From: an uncultured Clostridia bacterium
GTDB lineage: Bacteria > Bacillota_I > Bacilli_A > RF39 > UBA660
Length of the DNA stretch: 20,276 bases
Direction of reading: 5' to 3'
NCBI GenBank assembly: GCA_947304495.1
Contig: CAMZBG010000025.1
Span: 1 to 20,276 of the forward strand
The notes beneath the pieces are model-generated. The model did not search any database. It was given only the letters and a program-made list of their open reading frames with translations, and was not told the origin of the DNA. Shown here piece by piece: positions 1-6,959 of the stretch. Made by a program: the position numbers and the translations under genes. Positions within the stretch are counted from its first letter, which is position 1, and the number at the start of each line of letters is the position of its first letter.

Positions 1-1
1 A

Positions 2-514
2 AGATTAGTAGTATTTTTAGCTAAAAAATATGATAATACAGGGACTGATTTGGAGGATTTAGTTTCTATTGGAACAATTGGTTTAATTAAAGCAATTAAT
101 ACATATAGGTTAGATAAACATATTAAATTGGCTACATATGCATCAAGATGTATCGATAATGAAATTTTGATGTATTTAAGAAAAACTAAAAGAAAAAAAA
201 CTGAAGTTAGTTTTGAAGATAGCTTAAGTTACGATGCCGATGGAAATGAACTTCATTTAGAAGATGTGTTAGGAACAGAAAAAGATGTAGTAACGAAAGG
301 ATTAGATGAAGAATTAAATAGAAATTTAATGTTAGAAGAAATAGATAAATTAAATTTTCGTGATAAAGAAATAATTGAATTAAGATATGGTTTGAATGGT
401 AAAAAAGCAATGACTCAAAAAGAAGTAGCCAATTTGTTAGGAATTAGTCAATCATATATTTCACGAATTGAAAAAAAAGTAATAAAAAGATTAAAGGCAA
501 TTATTAAAAATTAA
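2..514 (+). CDS. sigE: RNA polymerase sporulation sigma factor SigE-type (5' partial)
   Basis: This is the C-terminal part of a sigma-70-family factor of the SigE/SigK sporulation branch, which in spore formers directs RNA polymerase to mother-cell genes. The frame is open to the window edge: codons from base 2 read RLVVFLAKKYDNTGTDLED, the expected region 2 sequence, so the TTG at 50 is an internal Leu codon and not a start. Visible pieces are region 2 (EDLVSIGTIGLIKA, LATYASRCIDNEILMYLR) and region 4 (RDKEIIELRYGL, then the helix-turn-helix TQKEVANLLGISQSYISRIEKK). The wording SIGTIGLIKAI, NEILMYLRK and DGNELHLEDVLGTE is closer to SigE than to SigK in my memory of both families, so the SigE assignment is likely but not certain. 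It stands alone before a terminator. In Bacillus a sigG gene usually follows sigE, and none follows here. Confidence 0.85.
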   Translation, partial: RLVVFLAKKYDNTGTDLEDLVSIGTIGLIKAINTYRLDKHIKLATYASRCIDNEILMYLRKTKRKKTEVSFEDSLSYDADGNELHLEDVLGTEKDVVTKGLDEELNRNLMLEEIDKLNFRDKEIIELRYGLNGKKAMTQKEVANLLGISQSYISRIEKKVIKRLKAIIKN

Positions 515-515
515 A

Positions 516-534
516 AAAATAGCTAGGCTATTTT
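516..534. terminator. Bidirectional terminator between sigE and DUF192 gene
   Basis: AAAATAGC (516-523) and GCTATTTT (527-534) form an 8-bp stem around a TAG loop, flanked by an A tract on one side and T's on the other. It lies between two convergent genes, and the stop codon of the minus-strand gene is inside it. Confidence 0.75.
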
Positions 535-842
535 ATCTCAATTTTATCATTAATCTTAATATTAAAGTAATTTACTGGTAATTCAATTACTTTATAAACA
601 TTTTTTTTAGGAAGAATAATTTTATTCTTTGATAAATTGTTATAGTAGTATAGTATTTTATTTTCTTTGTTACAAAGAATTACATCAATGTTTTTTCTCA
701 TAAAAAAGGTATGAATACTACTACAATTATTAAATAATAATGCATTATTTATTTCTTTTTTGAACATAAAACCCATGAGCCTTTTATAAAATGTATTACA
801 ATCGATTATTTCGATTTCTTTTTTTTGATAAATTAGTTTCAT
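528..842 (-). CDS. DUF192 family protein
   Basis: A 104-residue protein matching the DUF192 pattern: RLMGFMFKKE near residue 21, then LLFNNCSSIHTFFMRKNIDVILCNKENKI (the family's 'HTF-M-x-x-IDVVFLD' core, about residues 35-63) and a late VIELPVNYFN segment where the family has VLELPAG. The function of the family is not established. Many members carry a signal peptide, whereas this one has none visible and would be cytoplasmic. The start is supported by an AGGTGA site about 6 bases upstream. It has its own promoter and converges on sigE, sharing a terminator. Confidence 0.8.
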   Translation of the reverse strand: MKLIYQKKEIEIIDCNTFYKRLMGFMFKKEINNALLFNNCSSIHTFFMRKNIDVILCNKENKILYYYNNLSKNKIILPKKNVYKVIELPVNYFNIKINDKIEIK

Positions 843-860
843 ATTTATTCACCTATATAA

Positions 861-889
861 ATTCTAACAGATACTTAAATTAAAGTCTA
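861..889 (-). promoter_or_regulatory. Promoter of the DUF192 gene
   Basis: On the minus strand: TAGACT (-35, 884-889), a 17-base spacer, TAGAAT (-10, 861-866) preceded by TGT, which makes an extended -10. Sigma-A type. Confidence 0.5.
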
Positions 890-924
890 GACATTACAAA
901 AAAGTAGTAAAAAAAATATATATG

Positions 925-933
925 TGTTATACT
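925..933 (+). promoter_or_regulatory. Extended -10 promoter of the DUF4015 gene
   Basis: TGT followed by TATACT (928-933) lies just upstream of a GGTGG ribosome site (941-945). No good -35 is visible 17 bases upstream (TAGTAA), so the extended -10 would have to carry the activity. Confidence 0.45.
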
Positions 934-949
934 AATTATAGGTGGTAGA

Positions 950-2662
950 ATGACAAAAAGAGTAAGAAAAAAAAGAAGAAAAATAAAAGTTATAAGAGTA
1001 ATATTAGCTTTAATTATATTAATAGCTATTTCTTTTGCTATTTATGGATTATATCGTTTTGGCAAAAGTAAAATAGTAATTATCAATAAAGAATATTATT
1101 TATCTAACAACGTTAATTTAGTTGATACCTATAGCTATGATGATGAAAATAGTACGATGACTAAGGAAAATGAGTTAACTCGTGGTAAAAAAGTAAAGTC
1201 ACATAATGAAACAAAAACAATCGATGAAGTAGATTATATTAAAGTTACATTAGATGACTCAGAATTTTACGTAAAAAAAGATAATCTTACGGAAGACAAG
1301 AATAAGATAGTGACGGAAACTGAAAAATATGTGAGAACCTCGGTTACTGTCTATGAAAACGAAAAAGATTCGAAGATTAAATCATTTATAAAAAAAGGTA
1401 GCCATTTAGAAGTCCTTGGCTATGATTATTATAATGAAGAAGACGGCTTAGTTAATATGTATAACATTAAAAAAGATGATATCGAAGGCTGGGTATATCG
1501 TAAATATTTAGTTGATAGCGAGGCAGATGCCTTGGCTAATTATAATGAAAATGGTGTTTATGATAAACACAAGGATAGAAAATACGGAATAGAACTTTAT
1601 GGAGGCAAAGCCTCTACATTGGATTATTATCCATATGAAAGAGAAGAGTTTGATGATAATAAACTTTTAAAAAATGCTAAATCAATGTATTTAAATGGTG
1701 GTAGTAATGTTATTGGACAAGTTGATAGCTATATTGATATCGCTAAATCTTCAGGCGTTAATGCTATGGTAGTTGATATTAAAGATGGGGCTTTGGCTTA
1801 TCCAGTAGAAATAGCTAAAAAGTATTCACCAACTGCTTATGGAACTGCAATCAACAGTTTTGATACATATAAAAAAGCAATCGATAAAATTAAAGCTGCT
1901 GGAATATATGCTATTGGAAGAATAGTCGTTTTTAACGATCCACATTATGGCAAGGATCATCCAGAAGATTGTATTACTTCACCAGTATCATATAGAACAT
2001 GGCCTTCTGCATATAGTAGAGGTGCTTGGGAATACAATGTTGAATTAGCTAAAGCGGCTGTAAAAGATATGGGATTTAACGAAATTCAATTTGATTATGT
2101 TAGATTCCCAGAAGATGCATATAATATGTCTACTAATTCCAGTACCAATTTTAGAAATGCATATGGTGAAGAAAAAGCAGAAGCTGTACAGAATTTCTTG
2201 TATTATGCAACCGATCAGATTCATCGTGTTGGAGCATATCTTTCAGTAGATGTTTTTGGAGAATGTTCTAGTACGTATGTTACTTCATATGGACAATATT
2301 GGCCGGCTATATCAAATATCGTCGACGCCATTAGTTCAATGCCATATACCGATCATTTTGGCAGAAATGTCGATACGTGGTCTAATGCATATCAAACAGT
2401 TTATAACTGGGCTAAAGGAGCAGCTGATAGACAAAAAGAAATTCCGACGCCAGCAGTAGCTAGAACATGGGTTACGGCATATGATACACCATATTGGAAT
2501 CCAACTGTGGTATATGGGGCTAACAAAATAAGTGACCAAGCTCAAGCATTAGTTGACGCTGGACTTGATGGAGGATTTATTACTTGGAACTCAGCTTCAA
2601 ATTTATACAAATACAATCAAATAAAAAGTGCATTTGCTAAAGATTATACTAAAAAGGGGTAA
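950..2662 (+). CDS. Membrane-anchored putative glycoside hydrolase (DUF4015) with SH3-like region
   Basis: A 570-residue protein. A basic N-terminus (KRVRKKRRKIK) and one hydrophobic segment at about 15-36 suggest an N-terminal anchor with the rest outside the cell. Residues about 125-188 look like a bacterial SH3 module (SVTVYENEKD ... GWVYRKYL), a fold often used for wall binding. A weaker similar stretch may precede it at about 41-112. Residues about 245-560 match the DUF4015 putative glycoside hydrolase family (a TIM-barrel type): NAMVVDIKDG (271-280), GRIVVFNDP (323-331), GFNEIQFDYVRFP (375-387) and LSVDVFG (431-437). The acidic residues in these motifs are candidate catalytic groups, by analogy only. 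The substrate is unknown; wall polysaccharide is a guess from the SH3 region and the anchor. ATG with GGTGG upstream sets the start. yutD follows after 15 bases. Confidence 0.85.
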   Translation: MTKRVRKKRRKIKVIRVILALIILIAISFAIYGLYRFGKSKIVIINKEYYLSNNVNLVDTYSYDDENSTMTKENELTRGKKVKSHNETKTIDEVDYIKVTLDDSEFYVKKDNLTEDKNKIVTETEKYVRTSVTVYENEKDSKIKSFIKKGSHLEVLGYDYYNEEDGLVNMYNIKKDDIEGWVYRKYLVDSEADALANYNENGVYDKHKDRKYGIELYGGKASTLDYYPYEREEFDDNKLLKNAKSMYLNGGSNVIGQVDSYIDIAKSSGVNAMVVDIKDGALAYPVEIAKKYSPTAYGTAINSFDTYKKAIDKIKAAGIYAIGRIVVFNDPHYGKDHPEDCITSPVSYRTWPSAYSRGAWEYNVELAKAAVKDMGFNEIQFDYVRFPEDAYNMSTNSSTNFRNAYGEEKAEAVQNFLYYATDQIHRVGAYLSVDVFGECSSTYVTSYGQYWPAISNIVDAISSMPYTDHFGRNVDTWSNAYQTVYNWAKGAADRQKEIPTPAVARTWVTAYDTPYWNPTVVYGANKISDQAQALVDAGLDGGFITWNSASNLYKYNQIKSAFAKDYTKKG

Positions 2663-2677
2663 TGAAAGGATAAACAA

Positions 2678-2965
2678 ATGATAATAGAAGTAGAAAACAA
2701 AAAATATGAATTAATAAAAAATTATAAAGATGGGTTTAGTCAAGAAGAATTTGAAGCAAAGTATACTGATTACTTTTATGATTACGATTATATTGTCGGT
2801 GATATTGCTTATGGAAAATTAAGATTAAAAGGATTTTATGATGCCAAAAATAAAAAAGTCAACAAAATTAATAATTATAAAAACGTTGAAACTTATCTAA
2901 AAAAGTATTGTGCAAATGATTGCAAATATTTTATATTAAAAAAGTTAATTTCTGAAAAAAAATAA
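2678..2965 (+). CDS. yutD: YutD family protein (DUF1027)
   Basis: A 95-residue protein close to Bacillus YutD as I remember it. Shared features are the start IEVENKKYELIKNYKDGF, the central DYIVGDIAYGKLRLKGFYD and the C-terminal YLKKYCANDCKYFILKKL, with both cysteines kept. The family is widespread in Bacilli, small and cytoplasmic, and has no firmly assigned function that I can state. An AAAGGA site lies upstream of the ATG. It follows the DUF4015 gene closely and probably shares its transcript. Length is normal for the family. Confidence 0.85.
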   Translation: MIIEVENKKYELIKNYKDGFSQEEFEAKYTDYFYDYDYIVGDIAYGKLRLKGFYDAKNKKVNKINNYKNVETYLKKYCANDCKYFILKKLISEKK

Positions 2966-2975
2966 TGTCAAAATA

Positions 2976-3004
2976 TTGTCAATATATGAAATGTATGTTA
3001 TTAT
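2976..3004 (+). promoter_or_regulatory. Strong sigma-A promoter of the first exported-protein cluster
   Basis: TTGTCA (2976-2981), a 17-base spacer, TATTAT (2999-3004). It is near consensus, with a start expected about 3010-3012 and a strong GAGGAGG ribosome site at 3021-3027. TTATAGAGT sits just downstream at 3009-3017. Confidence 0.75.
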
Positions 3005-3008
3005 TGTT

Positions 3009-3017
3009 TTATAGAGT
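3009..3017 (+). promoter_or_regulatory. TTATAGAGT motif, possible operator
   Basis: This 9-mer overlaps the predicted transcription start of the first cluster. The same 9-mer and its reverse complement flank the promoter of the second cluster (8485-8493 and 8533-8541). Regulatory meaning is inferred from position only. Confidence 0.35.
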
Positions 3018-3034
3018 AGTGAGGAGGAGACACT

Positions 3035-3607
3035 TTGGACAAAAAGAAATTGATAGGCACAATAGTTGGGGTAGCGGCTTTTGTTGCTTTAATAGCTAGT
3101 GCAACATATGCATGGCTTACTGCTACCGCAACCGTTGAGAACGGTACATTAAATACAGGTTCAAGAAACTTTGTTATTAACTATACAAAAGGAACCGATT
3201 TGTCAGATTTGCCAATTAGAACATATACGACAGCTGCTGCAGTTACTGCTGGCGATCCTGCAACAATCACAGTTAAAGCAGGTAAAGCTTTATCTACTAC
3301 GCCACCAGGAAACTTGACATTAACTTTGGTTACGTCATCTGATGCGGCTGGAGTTGTTAGTGCAGGAGCATTAAAATATGCTGTAAAAGCTGGTTCCGGT
3401 TCAGTTACAGCTCCACAGACAGTAACTAGTAATAGCCAGGCATTGGTTCTTAGTGGAACTAGTACAACAACGTATAAGCTAACTTCTACAACACAAGTTA
3501 ACTTTATCGTGTATGTATGGTTAGATACTGAAAAAGTAACTGGAAGTATGGCCGGAAAAGCTTATAGTGGATATATACAAGCAACAGCGAGTCAATTGGA
3601 ATCATAA
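3035..3607 (+). CDS. Small exported TasA/camelysin-like protein 1
   Basis: A 190-residue exported protein. Its TTG start is supported by the strong GAGGAGG at 3021-3027, and it opens with MDKKK and a hydrophobic segment at about 6-23. Just after that comes SATYAWL (22-28), resembling the cleavage region of SipW-processed proteins such as TasA (GGGTWAAF). The mature part is rich in Thr, Ala, Ser, Val and Gly, predicts as beta-strands, and has no Cys. Near the C-terminus are YVWLD (160-164) and YSGYI (177-181), motifs shared with the proteins at 3630, 8561 and 9146. A secreted structural subunit is the likely role, given the strong promoter and composition. It could also be an unrelated surface protein with the same type of signal. 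It is co-transcribed with the next gene, 22 bases downstream. Confidence 0.7.
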   Translation: MDKKKLIGTIVGVAAFVALIASATYAWLTATATVENGTLNTGSRNFVINYTKGTDLSDLPIRTYTTAAAVTAGDPATITVKAGKALSTTPPGNLTLTLVTSSDAAGVVSAGALKYAVKAGSGSVTAPQTVTSNSQALVLSGTSTTTYKLTSTTQVNFIVYVWLDTEKVTGSMAGKAYSGYIQATASQLES

Positions 3608-3629
3608 TTATATGGAGGGAGATTAATAT

Positions 3630-4298
3630 ATGAAAGACAATACAAAAGTTATAATATCTATAGTTCTTGTAGCTCTAATAATTGTGTTAGTTGGTGGCGG
3701 AACTTATGCATATTGGCAATGGCAGTCAAACACAACTCAACAAACAAACATTACGGTTACAATACCTAGTCAAGGTAATATTACAATGAAGATTGATGGT
3801 GGTGGCGATATTACTACGAAAACTTTGGCACCAGCTCAATGTACTAATACTACTTATGCAATTCAAAGAAAAGTTAAAGTAACGGCCGAAAATGGTACAA
3901 GTACTCCAATGAAAGGTACAATTGCATTAAATGTAGCGGCTTTAACAGCAGCTCAAGGTACACTTAATAGTACGAATAAGGCTTCTATAAAGTATGCTCT
4001 TGTTTCAACGGATGCTACTCAATATGCAGCTACAGGTTTTTCAAAAACAGGTGATGCTTGTGCGACTAGTGCAGCTGCAAGTGGAACATTTGGTTCAGTT
4101 TCTACCGGTGGAACGATAACTTTAATTAATAATTTATCAATCGTAGCTAATAATACTACTACAGCATATTATGAATTATATTTGTGGATAGATAAAGGTT
4201 ATACAGGAGCTACTACTACAGGAACTTCTATAACTGACCCACTTCAAGATTTAACAATCAGATTAACTTGGACTGGTTCAATGACTAACCAAGTATAA
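3630..4298 (+). CDS. Small exported TasA/camelysin-like protein 2
   Basis: A 222-residue exported protein. The hydrophobic segment (about 7-21) ends in GGGTYAYW (22-29), the closest match in the window to the TasA signal motif GGGTWAAF. The mature region is Thr/Ala/Asn/Gly-rich and beta-type, with LYLWIDK at 183-189 matching the shared C-terminal motif. The end, LTIRLTWTGS, takes the place of the YSGYI block. Two cysteines (71 and 144) could form a disulfide, and no other subunit in the locus has any. A GGAGGGA site at 3614-3620 supports the ATG. It is the second gene of a two-gene unit with the previous one. I infer a secreted subunit of a surface filament; the sequence alone does not prove assembly. 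Confidence 0.7.
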   Translation: MKDNTKVIISIVLVALIIVLVGGGTYAYWQWQSNTTQQTNITVTIPSQGNITMKIDGGGDITTKTLAPAQCTNTTYAIQRKVKVTAENGTSTPMKGTIALNVAALTAAQGTLNSTNKASIKYALVSTDATQYAATGFSKTGDACATSAAASGTFGSVSTGGTITLINNLSIVANNTTTAYYELYLWIDKGYTGATTTGTSITDPLQDLTIRLTWTGSMTNQV

Positions 4299-4323
4299 AA
4301 AAAGACTCTTAAAAAAGAAATCT

Positions 4324-4692
4324 TTAGATAAAGAAGTTTGGATAATTATTATTTATAACTTCTTTTTTTGTGACTAAATCTTTATGTTTATTATCTTTAA
4401 TTAGTTTTGATTGTTTACTAGTTTCGTTATTAAATGATTTAGCCAATTGTAGTATGCTTTTCATATTATTGAACATAGGCTTTGCTTGTCTAACTAAAGG
4501 AATTGTCTGATTCATAACATTGATTGTTTTACTGGCACCATTTAATAATCCATTCCAATTAAATGCTTTGATACTATTTACAATTCTATTTAATAATCCA
4601 AGTCTTCCTGATGCTATATATCCATTTGGTAGATTAATTGGGTTAATCAAATGTGGTCCCATGTTGGGAATAAAATATCTTCCTGGGTTCAT
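4324..4692 (-). CDS. Probable spore coat protein, YqfQ/VrrA-like
   Basis: A 122-residue basic protein without a membrane segment. It begins MNPGRYFIPNMGP, a Pro/Gly-rich start, and its middle (about 44-90) reads NWNGLLNGASKTINVMNQTIP, followed by a segment with IPLVRQAKPMFNNMKSI. This resembles the 'LLNNTQ-x-V ... P-x-V-x-Q-x-x-P-M-x-x-N' core of Bacillus YqfQ/VrrA coat-associated proteins as I recall them. The tail is Lys/Asn-rich. An AGGAAGG site upstream of the ATG and a sigma-K-like promoter support a real gene expressed in the mother cell. It lies opposite to, and between, the exported-protein operons, so it is probably an unrelated passenger. The family match is from memory and moderate; 'small basic protein of unknown function' is the fallback. 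Confidence 0.6.
   Translation of the reverse strand: MNPGRYFIPNMGPHLINPINLPNGYIASGRLGLLNRIVNSIKAFNWNGLLNGASKTINVMNQTIPLVRQAKPMFNNMKSILQLAKSFNNETSKQSKLIKDNKHKDLVTKKEVINNNYPNFFI
4330..4369 (+). terminator. Possible terminator of the first exported-protein operon
   Basis: AAAGAAGTT (4330-4338) pairs with AACTTCTTT (4357-4365) over an 18-base loop and is followed by a T run. It lies inside the 3' end of the opposite-strand gene, so the pairing may be incidental. Confidence 0.4.
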
Positions 4693-4711
4693 AATTTGTT
4701 CCTTCCTATAT

Positions 4712-4739
4712 TAATATATGTAAAATAACTAAAAAAAGT
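4712..4739 (-). promoter_or_regulatory. Sigma-K-like promoter of the coat-protein-like gene
   Basis: On the minus strand: AC (4738-4739), 17 bases, then CATATATTA (4712-4720). This fits the Bacillus sigma-K pattern AC-N16/17-CATAnnnTA, and the -10 also resembles sigma-E. AGGAAGG follows. Such short motifs arise easily in AT-rich DNA, so the support is mainly that the product also looks coat-like. Confidence 0.4.
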
Positions 4740-4767
4740 GTTAAAAATCTATTATTTATGGTACAAT
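4739..4767 (+). promoter_or_regulatory. Extended -10 promoter of the pilC-pilD operon
   Basis: TGG followed by TACAAT (4762-4767), with a weak -35, TGTTAA (4739-4744), at 17 bases. The predicted start, about 4774, is practically at the upstream ATG (4777), which argues for translation starting at the later GTG. Confidence 0.55.
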
Positions 4768-4785
4768 ATATTATAGATGAATAGT

Positions 4786-4796
4786 AAGGTGGTGGG
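4786..4796 (+). promoter_or_regulatory. Ribosome binding site deciding the pilC start
   Basis: AAGGTGGTGGG lies about 8 bases (counted from AAGGTGG) before the GTG at 4801. The in-frame ATG at 4777 has no such site and sits about 3 bases from the predicted transcript start. Confidence 0.65.
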
Positions 4797-4800
4797 AAAT

Positions 4801-6168
4801 GTGAATACGAATGATGTTAATAATCAAAATGTTCAAAAAGGCGCTGTTAATATGGATGTTTCACAGCCAGTTAATAATAATGTTCAACAACCCACAGCTA
4901 TAAAAACCGATTTTTCTGATTCAAAACCAGAAAAGAAACATACGGTTAAATTAGTAAGATTTAAATATAAAGTAAAAGATAAAGATGGTAAAATAATCGA
5001 TAGCTATTTAGATGCTGAAACTCGATTGGATGTCGAATCTTTCTTATTAAACAAAGCATACGAAATAATATCTATAGAGGAAGATAAACTTTATACTAGT
5101 TTAGGATTAGCTTCTTTACTTGCCGCTAGAAAAATGTCATCTAAAGATTTAAATTTCTTTTTGATGCAGTTATCAACATATGTAAAATCCGGTATTCCAT
5201 TACTTGATTCAGTTGAAATATTAAGTAGACAAGCAAAAAACAGCAATGTAAAAATGCTGTACCGAAAAATTGTATTTGAACTTAGTCGTGGTGCTACATT
5301 TAGTCAATGTTTAGCAAAACAAGGTAATGTTTTTCCAAGAATGCTAATTAATATGTTAAAAACTTCTGAAATGACCGGAGATTTAACTGGCGTTTTAGAT
5401 GAAATGGCAGATTATTATAAAAGACAAGATAGTAATCGTAAGCAAATAATAAATGCTATGACTTATCCATCTGTATTGATGATTTTTGCTTTTGGTGTTT
5501 TAACATTTGTTATTACCTATGTTGTTCCGGCATTTACGAAAATGTATTCGACTACTGGTTCATCTTTACCAAAATTAACTTTGACAATTATGAGTATAAG
5601 TAATTTTATTATCGATAATGGTCTTTATCTCATAGCTGGTTTAATTTTTGTAGTATTAGTAATTACAATGTTGTATAAATCATCTGTAAAGGTAAGGTAT
5701 GCACTACAAGCATTTGTTATGCATATACCAGTTGTTGGCGAAATTATTAAATATAATCAAGTAGTAACATTTACAAGTACATTCTCAGCTTTAATAAAGC
5801 ACGATGTATTTATTACCGATAGTATGGATATATTAAGTAAAGTAACCGATAACGAAATATATAAAAAAATTATTGCTGAAGCCATAAGCAATCTAAGTAG
5901 AGGTAATGGCTTATCAGTGGCATTTAAAGGACATTGGGCATTTCCAACAACGGCATATGAAATGTTGTTAACTGGTGAGAAGACTGGAAAACTTGGTGAA
6001 ATGATGGAACACGTTTCGGCATATTATCAAGAAGAACAAACTAATATTGTTACTAGATTAAAAAGCTTGATAGAGCCAATAATGATTGTTCTATTAGCAG
6101 TTATGGTAGGTATTATTTTACTATCAGTTGTTTATCCAATGTTCGATATATACAAAACAATCATATAA
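4801..6168 (+). CDS. pilC: Type IV pilus/type II secretion inner-membrane platform protein (PilC/GspF)
   Basis: The platform protein of type IV pilus and type II secretion machines, which couples the cytoplasmic ATPase to subunit assembly. From the GTG start (chosen over the ATG at 4777 because of the Shine-Dalgarno site) it has 455 residues, against about 400 for the family. The extra length is an Asn/Gln/Val-rich N-terminal tail of about 45 residues. Then come the PilC N-terminal beta segment (RFKYKVKDKDGKIIDSYLDA) and two GspF repeats. The first contains LSTYVKSGIPLLDSVEILS and MLKTSEMTGDLTGVLDEM; the second contains FTSTFSALIKHDVFITDSMDIL and LLTGEKTGKLGEMMEHV. Three membrane spans lie at roughly 225-245, 277-295 and 425-445. 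pilD follows after 9 bases. No ATPase partner (PilB/GspE) lies in the window. Confidence 0.92.
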   Translation: MNTNDVNNQNVQKGAVNMDVSQPVNNNVQQPTAIKTDFSDSKPEKKHTVKLVRFKYKVKDKDGKIIDSYLDAETRLDVESFLLNKAYEIISIEEDKLYTSLGLASLLAARKMSSKDLNFFLMQLSTYVKSGIPLLDSVEILSRQAKNSNVKMLYRKIVFELSRGATFSQCLAKQGNVFPRMLINMLKTSEMTGDLTGVLDEMADYYKRQDSNRKQIINAMTYPSVLMIFAFGVLTFVITYVVPAFTKMYSTTGSSLPKLTLTIMSISNFIIDNGLYLIAGLIFVVLVITMLYKSSVKVRYALQAFVMHIPVVGEIIKYNQVVTFTSTFSALIKHDVFITDSMDILSKVTDNEIYKKIIAEAISNLSRGNGLSVAFKGHWAFPTTAYEMLLTGEKTGKLGEMMEHVSAYYQEEQTNIVTRLKSLIEPIMIVLLAVMVGIILLSVVYPMFDIYKTII

Positions 6169-6177
6169 GGAGTAACT

Positions 6178-6942
6178 ATGGATCAATTATATCTAATAAT
6201 GTTTTTTGTCCTTGGAACAGTTATGGGATCGTTTTATCACGTAATTGCTACAAGATTATCTAAAGGGTTATCAATCGTTAAACCAGCTTCTCACTGTGAG
6301 AACTGTAATAGTACATTAAAATGGTATGAATTGATTCCTATTATTTCGTATATTATTCAGGGTGGTAAGTGTCGTCATTGTAAAGCAAAACTATCTGTTA
6401 GTTATTTACTAATGGAAATTTGTACAGGAATACTATTTTCCGTATGTTATCATGTTTTCGGTTTTAGTTTAGAATTATTAATTGCATTAATATTTGTATC
6501 AAGTTTAATAACAATTATAATAAGTGATATCGAATATATGATAATTCTTGATGAAGTATTAATATTCTCATCATTGGCGATAATAATTATAGATATATTT
6601 TGTTATGGACTATATGAAACATCAGTAAAAGCTTTATGTGGTGTTGGAGCATTTGCTACGATGATGTTTATAAAGAAAATAGGAGATGTTCTTTTTAAAC
6701 AAGAATCACTTGGTGGTGGCGATATCAAATTAATGTTTTTAATAGGATTGGTTATTGGATATCCAATGTCTATTTGTAATATCTTTTTTGCAACATTTAT
6801 TGCATTTCCAATAGCGTTATTTTTATTAGTTACTAAGAAGGATAATATTATTCCATTTGGTCCATTTTTAAGTATGTCGGCTATTATATTATATATTTGG
6901 GGACTTACTTTTGTGGATGTAATAAATTTTATAGTTGAATAA
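6178..6942 (+). CDS. pilD: Prepilin peptidase (type IV leader peptidase, PilD/GspO/ComC)
   Basis: A 254-residue membrane aspartic protease that removes the leader of type IV prepilins, and in two-domain forms also N-methylates the new N-terminus. The methylase-linked domain is present: GSFYHVIATRL (17-27), then two CxxC pairs (C40, C43, C65, C68) that bind zinc in relatives. The two catalytic aspartates are visible: D117 in ISDIEYMIILDE, and D182 in GGGDIK (the GxGD motif). The rest is a set of hydrophobic spans. The usual N of 'GSF-x-NV' is H here, a small deviation. It lies in an operon between pilC (9 bases upstream) and a small exported protein (17 bases downstream). No gene in the window encodes a classical prepilin, so its local substrate is an open question. 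Confidence 0.92.
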   Translation: MDQLYLIMFFVLGTVMGSFYHVIATRLSKGLSIVKPASHCENCNSTLKWYELIPIISYIIQGGKCRHCKAKLSVSYLLMEICTGILFSVCYHVFGFSLELLIALIFVSSLITIIISDIEYMIILDEVLIFSSLAIIIIDIFCYGLYETSVKALCGVGAFATMMFIKKIGDVLFKQESLGGGDIKLMFLIGLVIGYPMSICNIFFATFIAFPIALFLLVTKKDNIIPFGPFLSMSAIILYIWGLTFVDVINFIVE

Positions 6943-6959
6943 TAGAAAGAGGTTATATT

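Noticed and set aside
50..52. TTG as start of the SigE-type gene
   Set aside because: The frame stays open to base 2 and encodes conserved region 2 sequence, so this is an internal Leu codon of a truncated gene.
2250..2545. Two overlapping frames (plus and minus) inside the DUF4015 gene
   Set aside because: Both lie within the strongly conserved hydrolase domain and have no translation signals.
4777..4779. ATG as start of pilC
   Set aside because: It has no ribosome site and lies at the predicted transcript 5' end, whereas GTG 4801 has AAGGTGG eight bases upstream.
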